DNA from: Brasenia schreberi
Taxonomy: Eukaryota; Streptophyta; Magnoliopsida; Nymphaeales; Cabombaceae
Length of the DNA: 64,000 bases
Direction: 5' to 3'
Assembly: GCA_036023115.1 (NCBI GenBank)
Contig: JAYKKT010000073.1
Coordinates: 18,585,001-18,649,000, forward strand
The translations under genes were made by a program, and so were the position numbers. How positions within the stretch are numbered: the stretch's first letter is position 1; the number at the start of each line of letters is the position of its first letter. This document shows positions 47,201 to 54,093 of the stretch, one piece after another. The notes beneath the pieces are model-generated. The model had not been told where the DNA came from, made no database searches, and was given only the letters and a program-made list of their open reading frames with translations.

Positions 47201-50200
47201 GGGGGGCGGCCTCCATTGGAGGTCCGCCCCTTCTTTCAATCCCTCATGTTTCCTCCTTAATATTAGGCGGCCTACTTCATTTCAACATGGAGCGATCTTG
47301 ACTTTATTTGGAAAGAGAATTGCAGCGGAAGAGGAGGAAGCAGTTCGGAGATCAAAAGCTTTGGAAGATGATGATACGTCAAACTTAAGGAAAGTCTCGA
47401 GGCAAGAGTATCTAAAGAAAAGAGAGCAGAAAAAAATTAGATGAACTGAGCGATGACATCGAAGATGAAAAGTATCTTTTTTGAAGATATACATCTGACT
47501 GAGAGGGAGCGCCAAGAAATTAGATATAAGAAGGAAATATATGACCTTGAAAAAAAGCGAGTTGAAGATGTGGATGAGATCATTCAGTATAAGATGCCTG
47601 AAGCTTATGATGTTGATGGTGGTGTTAATCAAGAGAAGAAATTCTTCGTGGCACTGCAGCGGTACAGAGATTCTGCTTCTGGGGAAAAGATGAACCCTTT
47701 TGCAGAACAGGAAGCATGGGAAGAGCATCAAATAGGCAAAGCGCTCAAACTGCACTACAGAAACTGAAGGATGAATGACAGAGGAGTTTCTTACACCTTC
47801 GGTCCTGACAAGGTTTCTGAGTTTCTGTCAAAGCATGATCTCGAGCTTGTTTGCCGTGCTCATCAGGTTGTGGAGGATGGATATGAATTTGTTTTTTGCA
47901 AATAGACAGCTAGTTACTTTATTCTCAGCCCCTAATTATTGTGGCGAGTTTGATAATGCCGGTGCACCGATGAATGTTGATGAAACTCTTATGTGTTCAT
48001 TTCAAATATTGAAACCTCAAGAGAAAAAGCAAAGGATGTTCACCAGAATATGAGGGATCACAATGTCTGAAGGCTCTCTCAGAATCAAGGTGCTGTGGGA
48101 GGAAATTTGATGTTCACTGACATTCACCTCAAGGGAGAAAGGTCTGAGTGTACTGAAAAATGGAATATGGCTTCTGGTACCCAATCTGGTATCATGAAAG
48201 GGTCACGTGCAGGATGATTGTCAAGATATTATTCCAGTTATTGCTTCCATAAACACAATTATATCTGCTGCATTTATTGGAAATGGCTGCAGTTATTGTA
48301 ATACGGCTGGTGGCTGATACATGCGGCTGTGGTGCTGGAGAGTTTCTAAATCTAGGATGACTGTATTTATTAAGGTTGTAACGTTCTCAAAAAATTTGAT
48401 GGAAAGAAGTTACAGAGTTACAGCATTGATAGCAAGGTATTTATTACACATTAAAAGGTTTGTGGCTGAATTTATTGGACTACTTATACTACTGCACACT
48501 CATTATGGCTGGTGACTGCACATTTATTGCATACTGCTGTATTATTTGTATTCCCAAAAAAATGGAGCAGAATTTTTTACTTGGTCGGCTACATTTACTG
48601 CATCTGGGCAGTAATGGGCCTTGTTATACCGGCCACATCTAAGATCCCGTGGATTCCTAGGCAGTGACTGATTGCCAAGTTCCAAGGTGGTGGTGCCTTG
48701 AATATCATTCCCGAGATGAAAGGTAGGGGGCACCAATTGCAGCTACTTAAATATTATCACAGGCAATGGTGGAAAAGAAATCGGAGCGTACACTGAAGCT
48801 ATAGAAAACTGCCCTGGGTGAAGAAATCTCTCCATCTTATGTTTATCAATATTGATGTCGTCAGAAGAAAATATAGGTCTTGCACCAAATTCACGGAAAC
48901 CAACATGAAAAGTCATATGTTCTTTGCTCTTGATAGGATTGTCATATGAGCCACGCTTCTGCACACTGAAATGCATAACGGACATCTTTGATTCATGCTG
49001 AAAAAGACCACAGGCCACCACGGGCAACATTTTTTGACATGCTGCACACTTTGGAAGCAAGAGGGACTTGCTTGATATGAATCTGAACATAGGAACCAAC
49101 TGATACACACTCATCCAAGCTTCCCTTCTCAATATCAAGAGTTTTTGCAAGCTCATGCTTTTGAGTGTTGGAGAAATTATAAAAAGCAAATATTCTTGCA
49201 TAATCAGGTGGCAGAGATTCTTTAGGATCCCAAGAAGAAGGGCGGAAAGATTTTAGGCCTCTATACTTAGCAAAACACTTTCTGGTGGTTATCATGTCAA
49301 GATTCTGGTGCTTGATGTTTTAACAGAATGTATAAGAATGTTGAATTGAGAAGAATTGCTGCAGAGGCAATATATGATGATGGCCCAAGTTGAGCCACGT
49401 ACATGTCTATATCAGGTTATGTAGATGATGAGAATGATGGTTTGCTATATGGATGGTCATGCTGCTGCATTTGAAGATGATATTGATATTGAGAGTATTG
49501 CTACTACTATGGTATGTGAAAGATGCTTGCTTGATTTGCAGACTAATGATGAAGAAGTTCTGTTGGAAATAAAGCTTGTGTTGAAAAGCGTGTGAGCAGA
49601 TGAATGATGCATATGAAGATGTTCGATGAAATGCTCAAGAAAGAGATGATTAACATGCACATGAAGTGTTTGAGGAAATGTTTAAGAGAACTGGACAATT
49701 CTTATAAATTTGCAGTCATGAGGACTGCTAAAATATGTGTTGCAGCCAAAGTAGCTGCTTATGATGTTGTTATAGCTAGGAAGGCTAATTTGTTGTTATT
49801 ACAGTCAGGAAGGCTGATTTTAAGTTGTTACAGCTAGGATGGCTGATTTAAAGTTGTTACAGTCAGGAAGGCTGATTTGATGTTGTTACAGTCAGGATGG
49901 CTGGTTTGAAGTTGTTATAGCCAGGATGGCTTATTTGAAGTTGTTACGCCAGGATGGCTGATTTGACATTGCTATAGCCAGGATGGCTGATTTGATATTG
50001 TTACAACCAGGATGGCTGAGGTGTTGTTGTTACATTCATGAAGGCTGATTTTATGTTGTTACAGCTTGGAAGGCTAAATTGAAGATATTTCAGTCAAAAG
50101 AGATCAATGATGAAAACAGATGAAAAAGGTTGCAAACAGATATGAAGATTTTTGGCAAGTTTGGATCTCGAAGTATCACTCCCAACTTGAGGGGGGTGTT

Positions 50201-53200
50201 GAAGATAGTGTTCTTTGTGTTAGTTTTACAATTTCTAATGTTTTTAGGTATTATTGTACTTGCCCGAAATACTAGGGGTATTTTGGTAATTTTCTGTACT
50301 AGGGGTATTTTGGTCAATTTTTATTTTACACCTCCTTATATAAGGACTGGTAGGTTGTATTAGGGTTTGAGGTTGTGTGTAAGAAAGAGTGGAGAAGAGT
50401 GGAGGCGGCCTCCATTGGAGGTCCGACCCTTCCTTCAATCCCTAATGTTTCCTCCTTAATATTAGTCTTACTTTGTGCAATGCTACTCCGAATTTCAACA
50501 ATGGGGATATATTTACCTTTGTCAACCATATTTGTGAGTCAAAAAAAGGAAATTCAGCGACTTGATTATGTGCAACTTGCAATAGGGTGTGCACAAGGAT
50601 CGATGTCTGGTATTGATCAAGATTTTGCCTTTCTAGACTCTAATACTATGATAAAGTGTGATATTATCTCCTTCCTAGCAGCTGTTTTCTTATTTTTCTA
50701 AACAGAACCCTAACTCTAATTTATAACTCTAATCTAACTTTAATGACTAAAACACCCTTAATGAAAAACAAAAATACAAATGGAACAAAAAAGCTGTACG
50801 AGTCCAGTTTATACATAAAACTATGACTTGATTTCTATTAGATGCTCTAACATTGAGATGGACTGTCATTACACTCGTGAAGAATACCTACAAGGCAATT
50901 TGTCACTACATTTTGTACGATCATAGTACCAACTCGCAGATATCTTCACCAAATCACTACCTGTCCTACGCTTTCAATTTTTAGTTACCAAACTTTCGTT
51001 GATGATAACATAAGTTTAAGAAGGTGTTAAAAATGTATTTTTTATATTATATTTCTGATGTATTTCTATATTGTATTTGTGTATTTATTCTTTTAATTCA
51101 CTGTTGTAATCAGGTTCCTAACAGGACCATGGCATCTTAGCCTCCAACAGCCAAGCCATAAGGACCTTCAGCACTCAGGACCCCAACAACTAGATTTCTA
51201 GCCGTTGGGGGCTCCCAACACTGAATGCTGGCTGTCTTCCCAGCATTTAGCTGGCTACCTTCTTCTCCTCTATAAATACTCTTCACTTGTACATAATTAA
51301 GCATGCCTTTTGGCTGATTAATACACATTATTTCAGCACTCAGGACCCCAACAACTAGATTTCTAGCCATTAGGGGCTCCCAACTGAATGCTGGCTGTCT
51401 TCCCAGCATTTAGCTGGCTGCCTTCTTCTCCTCTATAAATACTCTTCACTTGTACATAATTAAGCATGCCTTTTGGCTGATTAATACACATTATTTAAGT
51501 GTATTTGCTCTTGCGTTTAGTGTATTTTGCTATTGTTCTAGCCTTTTCTAAGGCCTCTCATAGTCATCCTTTGGTGACACACGATTGTTGGATACGTGTA
51601 TTGGATTTATGATGCTCCATTCAACACGTTGAAGTATCCTCTTCATTACATCTATACAATTATATAAAGCTTGTTGTTTTGCTCTATGCGAAATCATTGT
51701 TTCATACATCTTTTTGGTGTGGCATACCTGGATTCGACATTTGTTTTGATGGTTTAAGCCTAAAGAAATAAAGCAAATTTATATGCCACACATGAAAACT
51801 CCAGTAATGGCTTGTGGGTTTGGTTTATTATATAAGTTTACTGACGTATCAGAATCCAATATCATCTTTTGCAGCGTCTAGCTGTTGGCATCATGATCTC
51901 AGGATTTGTCTTTGAGGAGGAAGATTTTGTAAAACCATGGGAAGGGCAAGCTGAAGCCTTAGAGGGGTCTGTTAGACACAAATACGAGTATATTGATTCT
52001 TGGTTCATATCCCTTACTTTGTTTGCACGATTTGTTCTATCAAAATAGTTTGGAAGCCAGGAGTGAGTAAGAAGTTGCTTGACAGTTCTGAAGAGGTTTT
52101 ACTCAAAGCAGACGTGTATCATGAATAGTCCCAATTCCTGTGTTTTTCAGGTTTAAGTTTGCGTATTATTTTATTTCCATGTGTAAATTCCCCCTGAATT
52201 CAGGTATGCTGTACAGTGGGAGTCCAAACATTTGATTGCAGTAAGCACTTCAATACAGGATTGGTTAACATCGAGTATGGGCATCCATTCTCTTCTAACT
52301 ACTTTTTATTAGTTTATTTGACATAGACTTTTCAATAACTGGCTTCTTCTGTAGGCCTGAAAATGGAGTTGATGAGACAAGGTGCCATGTTAACAGTTTT
52401 AAGCTCCTTAGTTTCTGCATTGGCATGGCCATCTACACTTCTAGCAGTAACAAATCTTATAGACAGCAAATGGGCTATTGCAGTTGACAGGTAGCTCTTG
52501 ATCTAATGTAAACAGTGTATCAAGTGCCATCTTTAAGATAACATCAATAATGTGAACAGTATATCAAGCGTCATCTTTAAGATAATATCAACACATAATT
52601 ACACCTGGCAGATCAGATAAGGCTGGGAAGTTTCTTGCTGAAGTGCTGCTGAAGGGACTCCATGGAAACAGGCATGTCAATTACAATATATGCTGTGATT
52701 AATGAATGCAGCCGATGCTTACTTCTTGGTATTCACTGAATATTTAGGCCTATTACTCTTATTGGGTTTTCGTTGGGCGCAAGGGTGATATTCAAGTGCC
52801 TTCAGCATTTGGCGGAAGCTCCTGATAGTGGTATTTGTTTTTTTGGGTTTTTGAGTTCGCTGTCAGATTTTATTTACGTGAAGTTGTGAAATTCCTCATT
52901 CGACAGCTGGCATTGTGGAAAGAGTTGTTCTAATTGGAGCCCCAATTCCATTGAGCGGTGAGGATTGGGAAGCTGCTCGCCAGGTAACCATCTGTAGGAA
53001 ATGTATTTCCGTTGTGCATATTCTCCATTAGAAGAGTCTTAGCTTAGTAAAAGTCAAGTTTCTGTACAATGTAGGAGTTTGGGCGAGTTATTGTGCTGAA
53101 TGGCTGTCCTATCACGAACTCATCCATATTCATATCTTGATATTGTAGGTGAACGATATATTTGATATGTTGCTTTCTTTCATTGATGATGTTATTCGCT

Positions 53201-54093
53201 AATGCCTGCCATCAATTGATCTGCACTTTATGTTACTAAAATGAGTTATCAATTTCGTACTTGTTTTTTCACCATGCTGAATCTGCTGATGTCTATATTT
53301 TACTAAAATGTACAAGAAGGCTCGAGAAATATTAATGATAAAGGCAGGGTTCATTAGAAAGTCAGTGCCTGTTGTAAGGAAAGAGATAAAACAACAACAA
53401 CAACTAAGCCTTTTCCCATACTAGACGGGGTCGGCTACAAGGATTCTTTGTTTCCACAGAGCCTATGCCATGTTAGCAGTTAACTCACAATAAGCTAGAT
53501 CATTCTTTATATATGGCTGTTAAAAAGTTAGTGGCTGTTAAATTATTGGTCCAGAAGTGATATATTGCCCTCTATAAGCATATTCAACACAAGATGATGC
53601 AGAAACGAAGAGTTCATTTCAGTATTTCAAGCTTTGCACTGCCCCTCTGATAGTTCGAACTAAGCATAATATTAGCCAACTGGTCTTTTGCAGATTGTGG
53701 CTGGGAGGTTCGTGAATGTTTATTCTACCAATGATTGGATCCTAGGTGTTGCTTTCCGTGCAAGGTACATTTAATTTTTAAGAGAAAATATGAAGGTCGA
53801 CAAAAGCTGTTCATAATGTTACTGATCGCTGAATATGTTTTCTTGTTCAGCTTGCTTACAGATGGGTTAGCAGGAATTCAGGCTGTCCCATTGCCTGGGA
53901 TTGAGAATGTGAGTGCTTTACTTTCCTATGGCCTCATTGATTTTTCTAATGTGGTGTCCTTTTCCCCTAGGTTGATGTTACAAAATTAATTGAAGGACAT
54001 TCTTCTTACCTCCATGTTACGCAACAAATTGTTCTACGGCTTGAGTTGGACAGATACTTTCCCAGCTTCCATCAAATTCCTGGAGAAATGTAG
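26248..54093 (+). CDS. DUF726/TMCO4-like alpha/beta-hydrolase
   Basis: A membrane-associated alpha/beta-hydrolase-fold protein of the DUF726 (TMCO4) family; substrate unknown. Fifteen coding exons: 26248-26495, 26603-26684, 30905-31363, 32116-32284, 32389-32517, 33668-33765, 51875-51966, 52204-52274, 52355-52490, 52612-52671, 52748-52830, 52907-52983, 53694-53764, 53851-53908 and 53971-54093. They join into 652 codons (651 residues plus TAG) with all phases consistent. Residues 1-82 hold [19 protein letters not shown] and [16 protein letters not shown], both typical of the plant N-terminus. Residues about 300-380 are Gly/Ala-rich hydrophobic segments ([28 protein letters not shown]). The hydrolase follows: [25 protein letters not shown], then the nucleophile elbow GFSLG with Ser523. 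Candidate acid and base are Asp582 (STNDW) and His621 (EGHSSYL). Start is the first ATG. Intron 6 is 18.1 kb of nested transposons; intron 10 has a GC donor. Confidence 0.9.
27394..28430. mobile_element. hAT-like non-autonomous DNA transposon
   Basis: Terminal inverted repeats CTATGTTGCATGGATATGAG (27394) and, read in reverse complement from 28430, CTACGTTGCACGAGTATG. Both are followed by subterminal TACGAGTACGGGTAT words. The 8-base flanks TCGATCAC (27386-27393) and TTAATCAC (28431-28438) agree at 6 of 8, the length expected of hAT target duplications. No transposase frame, so it would depend on an enzyme supplied elsewhere. It sits in intron 2 of the DUF726 gene. Confidence 0.65.
28440..28520 (+). 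repeat. Short GGATAAGGTGAGGCGG tandem array
   Basis: Four loose copies of GGATAA(G)GT/GA followed by GGCGG- or GGGTGG-like words, each about 20-27 bases. They lie between the hAT-like element and the Copia fragment that follows. Confidence 0.55.
28505..30660 (+). mobile_element. Copia fragment (LTR end, gag, protease, part of integrase)
   Basis: Belongs to the family of Copia E. 28505-28920 matches the reverse complement of E's LTR (GATCAGATCCATGA..., then AGTCGACTCGAAG-like and GTTTTATCGTGAGAGTAAGG words). Gag starts at the ATG at 28964. The 29168-29524 frame is gag ([20 protein letters not shown]); it is followed by a zinc-knuckle-like [13 protein letters not shown] at about 29715 with the last Cys lost. 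Protease and pre-integrase pieces follow (29840-30150), then the integrase core start [20 protein letters not shown] at about 30480. The copy stops near 30660, so RT, RNase H and the 3' LTR are absent. It lies in intron 2 of the DUF726 gene, same strand. Confidence 0.8.
32791..32899 (-). mobile_element. Minimal 77-bp LINE insertion with 16-bp TSD
   Basis: Body 32807-32883 is, on the minus strand, only the last 77 bases of the RTE LINE, ending CTAGTATGGGAAAAGGCTTA and a GTT-type tail. It is bounded by the perfect direct repeat ATTGAATAAAAAGATA at 32791-32806 and 32884-32899. It sits in intron 5 of the DUF726 gene. Confidence 0.92.
34242..34871 (-). mobile_element. 5' fragment of RTE LINE, 3' part missing
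   Basis: On the minus strand it begins at the same 5' terminus as the intact copy (TATAACTCCTCCCATGTAAG against TAAACTCCGCCCATGTAAGG). It keeps the 5' UTR monomers and the start of the endonuclease ([19 protein letters not shown]). It ends near the codons for SSVVDI. Losing the 3' rather than the 5' end is not how LINEs truncate on insertion, so a later deletion is likely. Confidence 0.85.
34872..38293 (+). pseudogene. Copia element D, gag-pol part before interruption
   Basis: Decayed plus-strand polyprotein in copia order. Gag 34872-35470 ([20 protein letters not shown]). Protease about 35640-35900 (stop in the DxGT region, then [21 protein letters not shown] pre-integrase). Integrase 36010-36860 ([52 protein letters not shown]). 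RT 37130-37860 ([24 protein letters not shown] where YVDD is expected near 37555; [20 protein letters not shown]). RNase H then runs to 38293, where Copia A interrupts it. Many stops and frameshifts; dead. No 5' LTR is visible upstream; the LINE fragment at 34242-34871 abuts instead. Confidence 0.85.
38441..38786 (-). repeat. 3' LTR of Copia B
   Basis: 346 bp. Minus-strand reading starts TGTTGAAGATTATTTATATC and ends GCAGTCCAACA. Near-identical to 43514-43852 apart from scattered substitutions and small indels. It contains a direct repeat, GATCAGATTCTGATCCATTG, that is partly missing from the 5' LTR. Confidence 0.93.
39174..40330 (-). pseudogene. Copia B reverse transcriptase and RNase H
   Basis: RT motifs in order: [20 protein letters not shown] (about 40000), PPGFDQ, KSIYGL, RAWFEKF, then [12 protein letters not shown] with the catalytic YVDD (about 39740) and [14 protein letters not shown]. 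RNase H follows: [51 protein letters not shown]. The parts lie in different frames (39819-40010, 39496-39897, 39174-39452), so there are at least two frameshifts. Confidence 0.9.
40616..43098 (-). pseudogene. Copia B gag, protease and integrase
   Basis: Gag N-terminus at 42886-43098 ([20 protein letters not shown]). A zinc knuckle at about 42195-42235 reads [14 protein letters not shown], where the usual His is Tyr. The protease active site [11 protein letters not shown] and pre-integrase [14 protein letters not shown] sequence lie at 41596-42045, followed by [18 protein letters not shown]. The integrase core (40890-41500) is broken. The GKGY-like C-terminal piece is at 40616-40885 ([26 protein letters not shown]). 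Nonfunctional as it stands. Confidence 0.85.
43501..43513 (-). other. Primer-binding site of Copia B
   Basis: TGGTATCAGAGCG on the minus strand, directly after the LTR end ...CCAACA. It is complementary to the 3' end of plant initiator tRNA-Met, the usual copia primer. Confidence 0.93.
43514..43852 (-). repeat. 5' LTR of Copia B
   Basis: 339 bp partner of 38441-38786. It is flanked outside by the TSD ATTTA and inside by the primer-binding site. It carries a TATA-like TTAAGTATATATGG segment at about 43660. Confidence 0.93.
43997..44040 (-). repeat. 22-bp duplication at the polypurine tract of Copia A
   Basis: CTCAAGTGGGGTGGAATATG plus TT occurs twice in perfect tandem (43997-44018, 44019-44040), beginning inside the polypurine tract next to the 3' LTR. 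Confidence 0.9.
44020..46990 (-). pseudogene. Copia A gag-pol remnant
   Basis: Minus-strand pieces. Gag 46493-46990 ([20 protein letters not shown]). Zinc knuckle at about 46190-46230, [14 protein letters not shown], with the last Cys changed to Tyr. Pre-integrase 45365-45874 ([20 protein letters not shown], then [10 protein letters not shown]). RT 44802-45231 ([46 protein letters not shown] with the YVDD motif). RNase H 44020-44814 ([38 protein letters not shown], then [15 protein letters not shown]). The pre-integrase passes almost directly into RT, so the integrase core is deleted. Gag continues beyond element C at 50506-50620 (MVDKGKYIP). Confidence 0.87.
46999..47287 (+). repeat. 5' LTR of element C
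   Basis: 289 bp, TGTTGAAGATAG to TTCAACA. It has a palindromic TATA region, CCTTATATAAGG, at 47136-47147, followed about 30 bases later by a likely start zone (TAGGGTTTGAGG). By eye it differs from the 3' LTR at roughly 17 positions over the first 265 bases. The last ~25 bases differ in length and sequence. Confidence 0.93.
47300..47755 (+). pseudogene. Captured PRP2/DHX16-like DEAH helicase N-terminal fragment
   Basis: Codes for the N-terminal region of the DEAH-box splicing helicase PRP2/DHX16, upstream of the ATPase core. The run is [16 protein letters not shown], then [15 protein letters not shown], then [20 protein letters not shown], then [17 protein letters not shown], and finally [20 protein letters not shown]. 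The order is collinear with the family and there are no introns. Two +1 lesions in homopolymers (an A-run near 47432 and a T-run near 47475) shift the frame and together put the later part in frame 47453-47767. The parent enzyme activates the spliceosome; this fragment lacks the helicase domains. It begins right after the 5' LTR, in the sense direction. Confidence 0.88.
47765..48055 (+). pseudogene. Captured PP1 catalytic-subunit C-terminal fragment
   Basis: Reads as the C-terminal third of a type-1 Ser/Thr phosphatase: [31 protein letters not shown] (the metal-binding His lies in CRAHQ), then [38 protein letters not shown] and EKKQR. A 4-base insertion in GAATTTGTTTTTTG near 47892 shifts the frame between the two halves. 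It directly follows the helicase fragment, also sense and intronless, giving a chimeric retro-transcript. Loss of the N-terminal catalytic residues means no phosphatase activity is expected. Confidence 0.88.
48056..48740 (+). other. Element C interior, unassigned
   Basis: About 680 bases after the PP1 fragment with no recognisable protein. AATGGCTGCAGTTATTG- and GGCTGGTGGCTGATAC-like words recur loosely, recalling the 29-bp minisatellite further on. It may contain a further captured fragment that I cannot identify. Confidence 0.4.
48745..49290 (-). pseudogene. Captured TSR1-like ribosome biogenesis fragment, antisense
   Basis: On the minus strand it codes for a central-to-C-terminal part of the 40S biogenesis GTPase-like factor TSR1. 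The run is [60 protein letters not shown], then [60 protein letters not shown] and APISFPPLP. At least one frameshift (near 49020-49050) separates the halves. No introns are visible. It lies opposite to the element's own transcription direction, so the element's RNA carries TSR1 antisense. Confidence 0.88.
49300..49760 (+). other. Element C interior, unassigned
   Basis: AT-rich sequence with Asp/Glu- and Met-rich open stretches (for example [17 protein letters not shown] at about 49630). I do not recognise a family. Confidence 0.35.
49761..50090 (+). repeat. 29-bp minisatellite in element C
   Basis: About eleven imperfect units of the type GTTGTTACAGTCAGGATGGC followed by TGATTTGAT, period 29 with occasional 1-2 base slips. 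It occupies the 3' end of the interior, just before the polypurine tract. Confidence 0.9.
50181..50196 (+). other. Polypurine tract of element C
   Basis: CCCAACTTGAGGGGGG immediately precedes the TG of the 3' LTR. The same ACTTGAGGGGG core is used by Copia A and B. Confidence 0.85.
50197..50500 (+). repeat. 3' LTR of element C
   Basis: 304 bp partner of 46999-47287 with the same TATA palindrome at 50334-50345. It contains two adjacent ACTAGGGGTATTTTGGT units. Its final part (after TTAATATTAG) differs from the 5' LTR but ends in the same ATTTCAACA. Confidence 0.93.
50649..50852 (-). repeat. 5' LTR of Copia A
   Basis: Minus-strand reading runs TGTTAGAGCATC to CACTTTATCA. It matches 43858-43990 (TAACTCTAATCTAACTT..., then CACCCTTAATGAAAAA) and 38294-38440. 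It is shorter than the 3' LTR through an internal deletion. Confidence 0.87.
50853..51024 (+). pseudogene. Copia D RNase H end, continued
   Basis: Resumes the frame broken at 38293: [20 protein letters not shown], then [11 protein letters not shown] and FQFLV. This is the standard C-terminal end of copia RNase H. The junction across Copia A gives the expected (T)KHIE-type context. Confidence 0.87.
51025..51626 (+). repeat. 3' LTR of Copia D
   Basis: Starts TGTTAAAAATG after a short purine-rich run (AAGAAGG) and probably ends ...CCATTCAACA at 51626. It contains a 165-bp tandem duplication (51167-51494). No partner LTR remains upstream of 34872, so the outer end is judged from TG...CA only. 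Confidence 0.65.
51167..51494 (+). repeat. 165-bp tandem duplication with doubled TATA box
   Basis: The block beginning TTCAGCACTCAGGACCCCAA occurs at 51167-51331 and 51332-51494. Each copy contains CTCTATAAATACTCTTCAC, a TATA-box-like core promoter, so the LTR has two candidate promoters in tandem. Confidence 0.93.
53391..53512 (-). mobile_element. 5'-truncated LINE insertion in DUF726 intron 12
   Basis: Minus-strand copy of the last ~120 bases of the RTE LINE (AATGATCTAGCTTATTGTGA to CTAGTATGGGAAAAGGCTTAG, then a GTT tail). Target-site duplication not clear. Confidence 0.9.

Larger units (their letters stand above)
46994..50505 (+). mobile_element. Element C: gene-capturing LTR retrotransposon
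   Basis: A 3502-bp element (46999-50500) with LTRs at both ends. Its termini are the perfect inverted repeat TGTTGAA/TTCAACA. TSD ATGGG at 46994-46998 and 50501-50505. A polypurine tract, ACTTGAGGGGGG, sits directly before the 3' LTR. The interior has no gag, protease, integrase or RT. Instead it carries fragments of three host genes (PRP2/DHX16-like helicase and PP1 in sense, TSR1 in antisense) and a 29-bp minisatellite. The LTR start TGTTGAAGAT and the CCCAACTTGAGGGGG tract match Copia B, so it is a copia-type derivative that must borrow replication proteins in trans (inference). The usual TGGTATCAGAGC primer site is absent; TGGAGCGATCTTG follows the LTR. It is inserted into gag of Copia A, opposite strand. 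Confidence 0.93.
38294..50852 (-). mobile_element. Copia element A (host of B and C)
   Basis: Its LTRs are 50649-50852 (5') and 38294-38440 plus 43858-43990 (3', split by Copia B); both start TGATAAAGTGTGATA on the plus strand. Next to the 5' LTR, on the minus strand, TAGTATTAGAGTC is a mutated initiator-Met tRNA primer site (TGGTATCAGAGC). The 3' LTR is preceded by a CCACCCCACTTGAGGGGG polypurine tract. Flanks TTTAG and TTGAG differ at one base. The insertion cut the RNase H of Copia D: D's frame ends before 38294 and resumes at 50853. Element C interrupts gag at 46999-50500. Integrase is largely missing between 45232 and 45400, so A has an internal deletion as well as point lesions. Confidence 0.87.

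Noticed and set aside
47282..47755. 157-codon minus-strand open frame in element C
   Set aside because: Its complement is the clearly recognisable helicase fragment; the minus frame has no protein-like conservation.
49780..50090. Possible CRISPR-like array of 29-base repeats
   Set aside because: Units are contiguous and imperfect with no unique spacers, inside a plant retroelement; it is a minisatellite.
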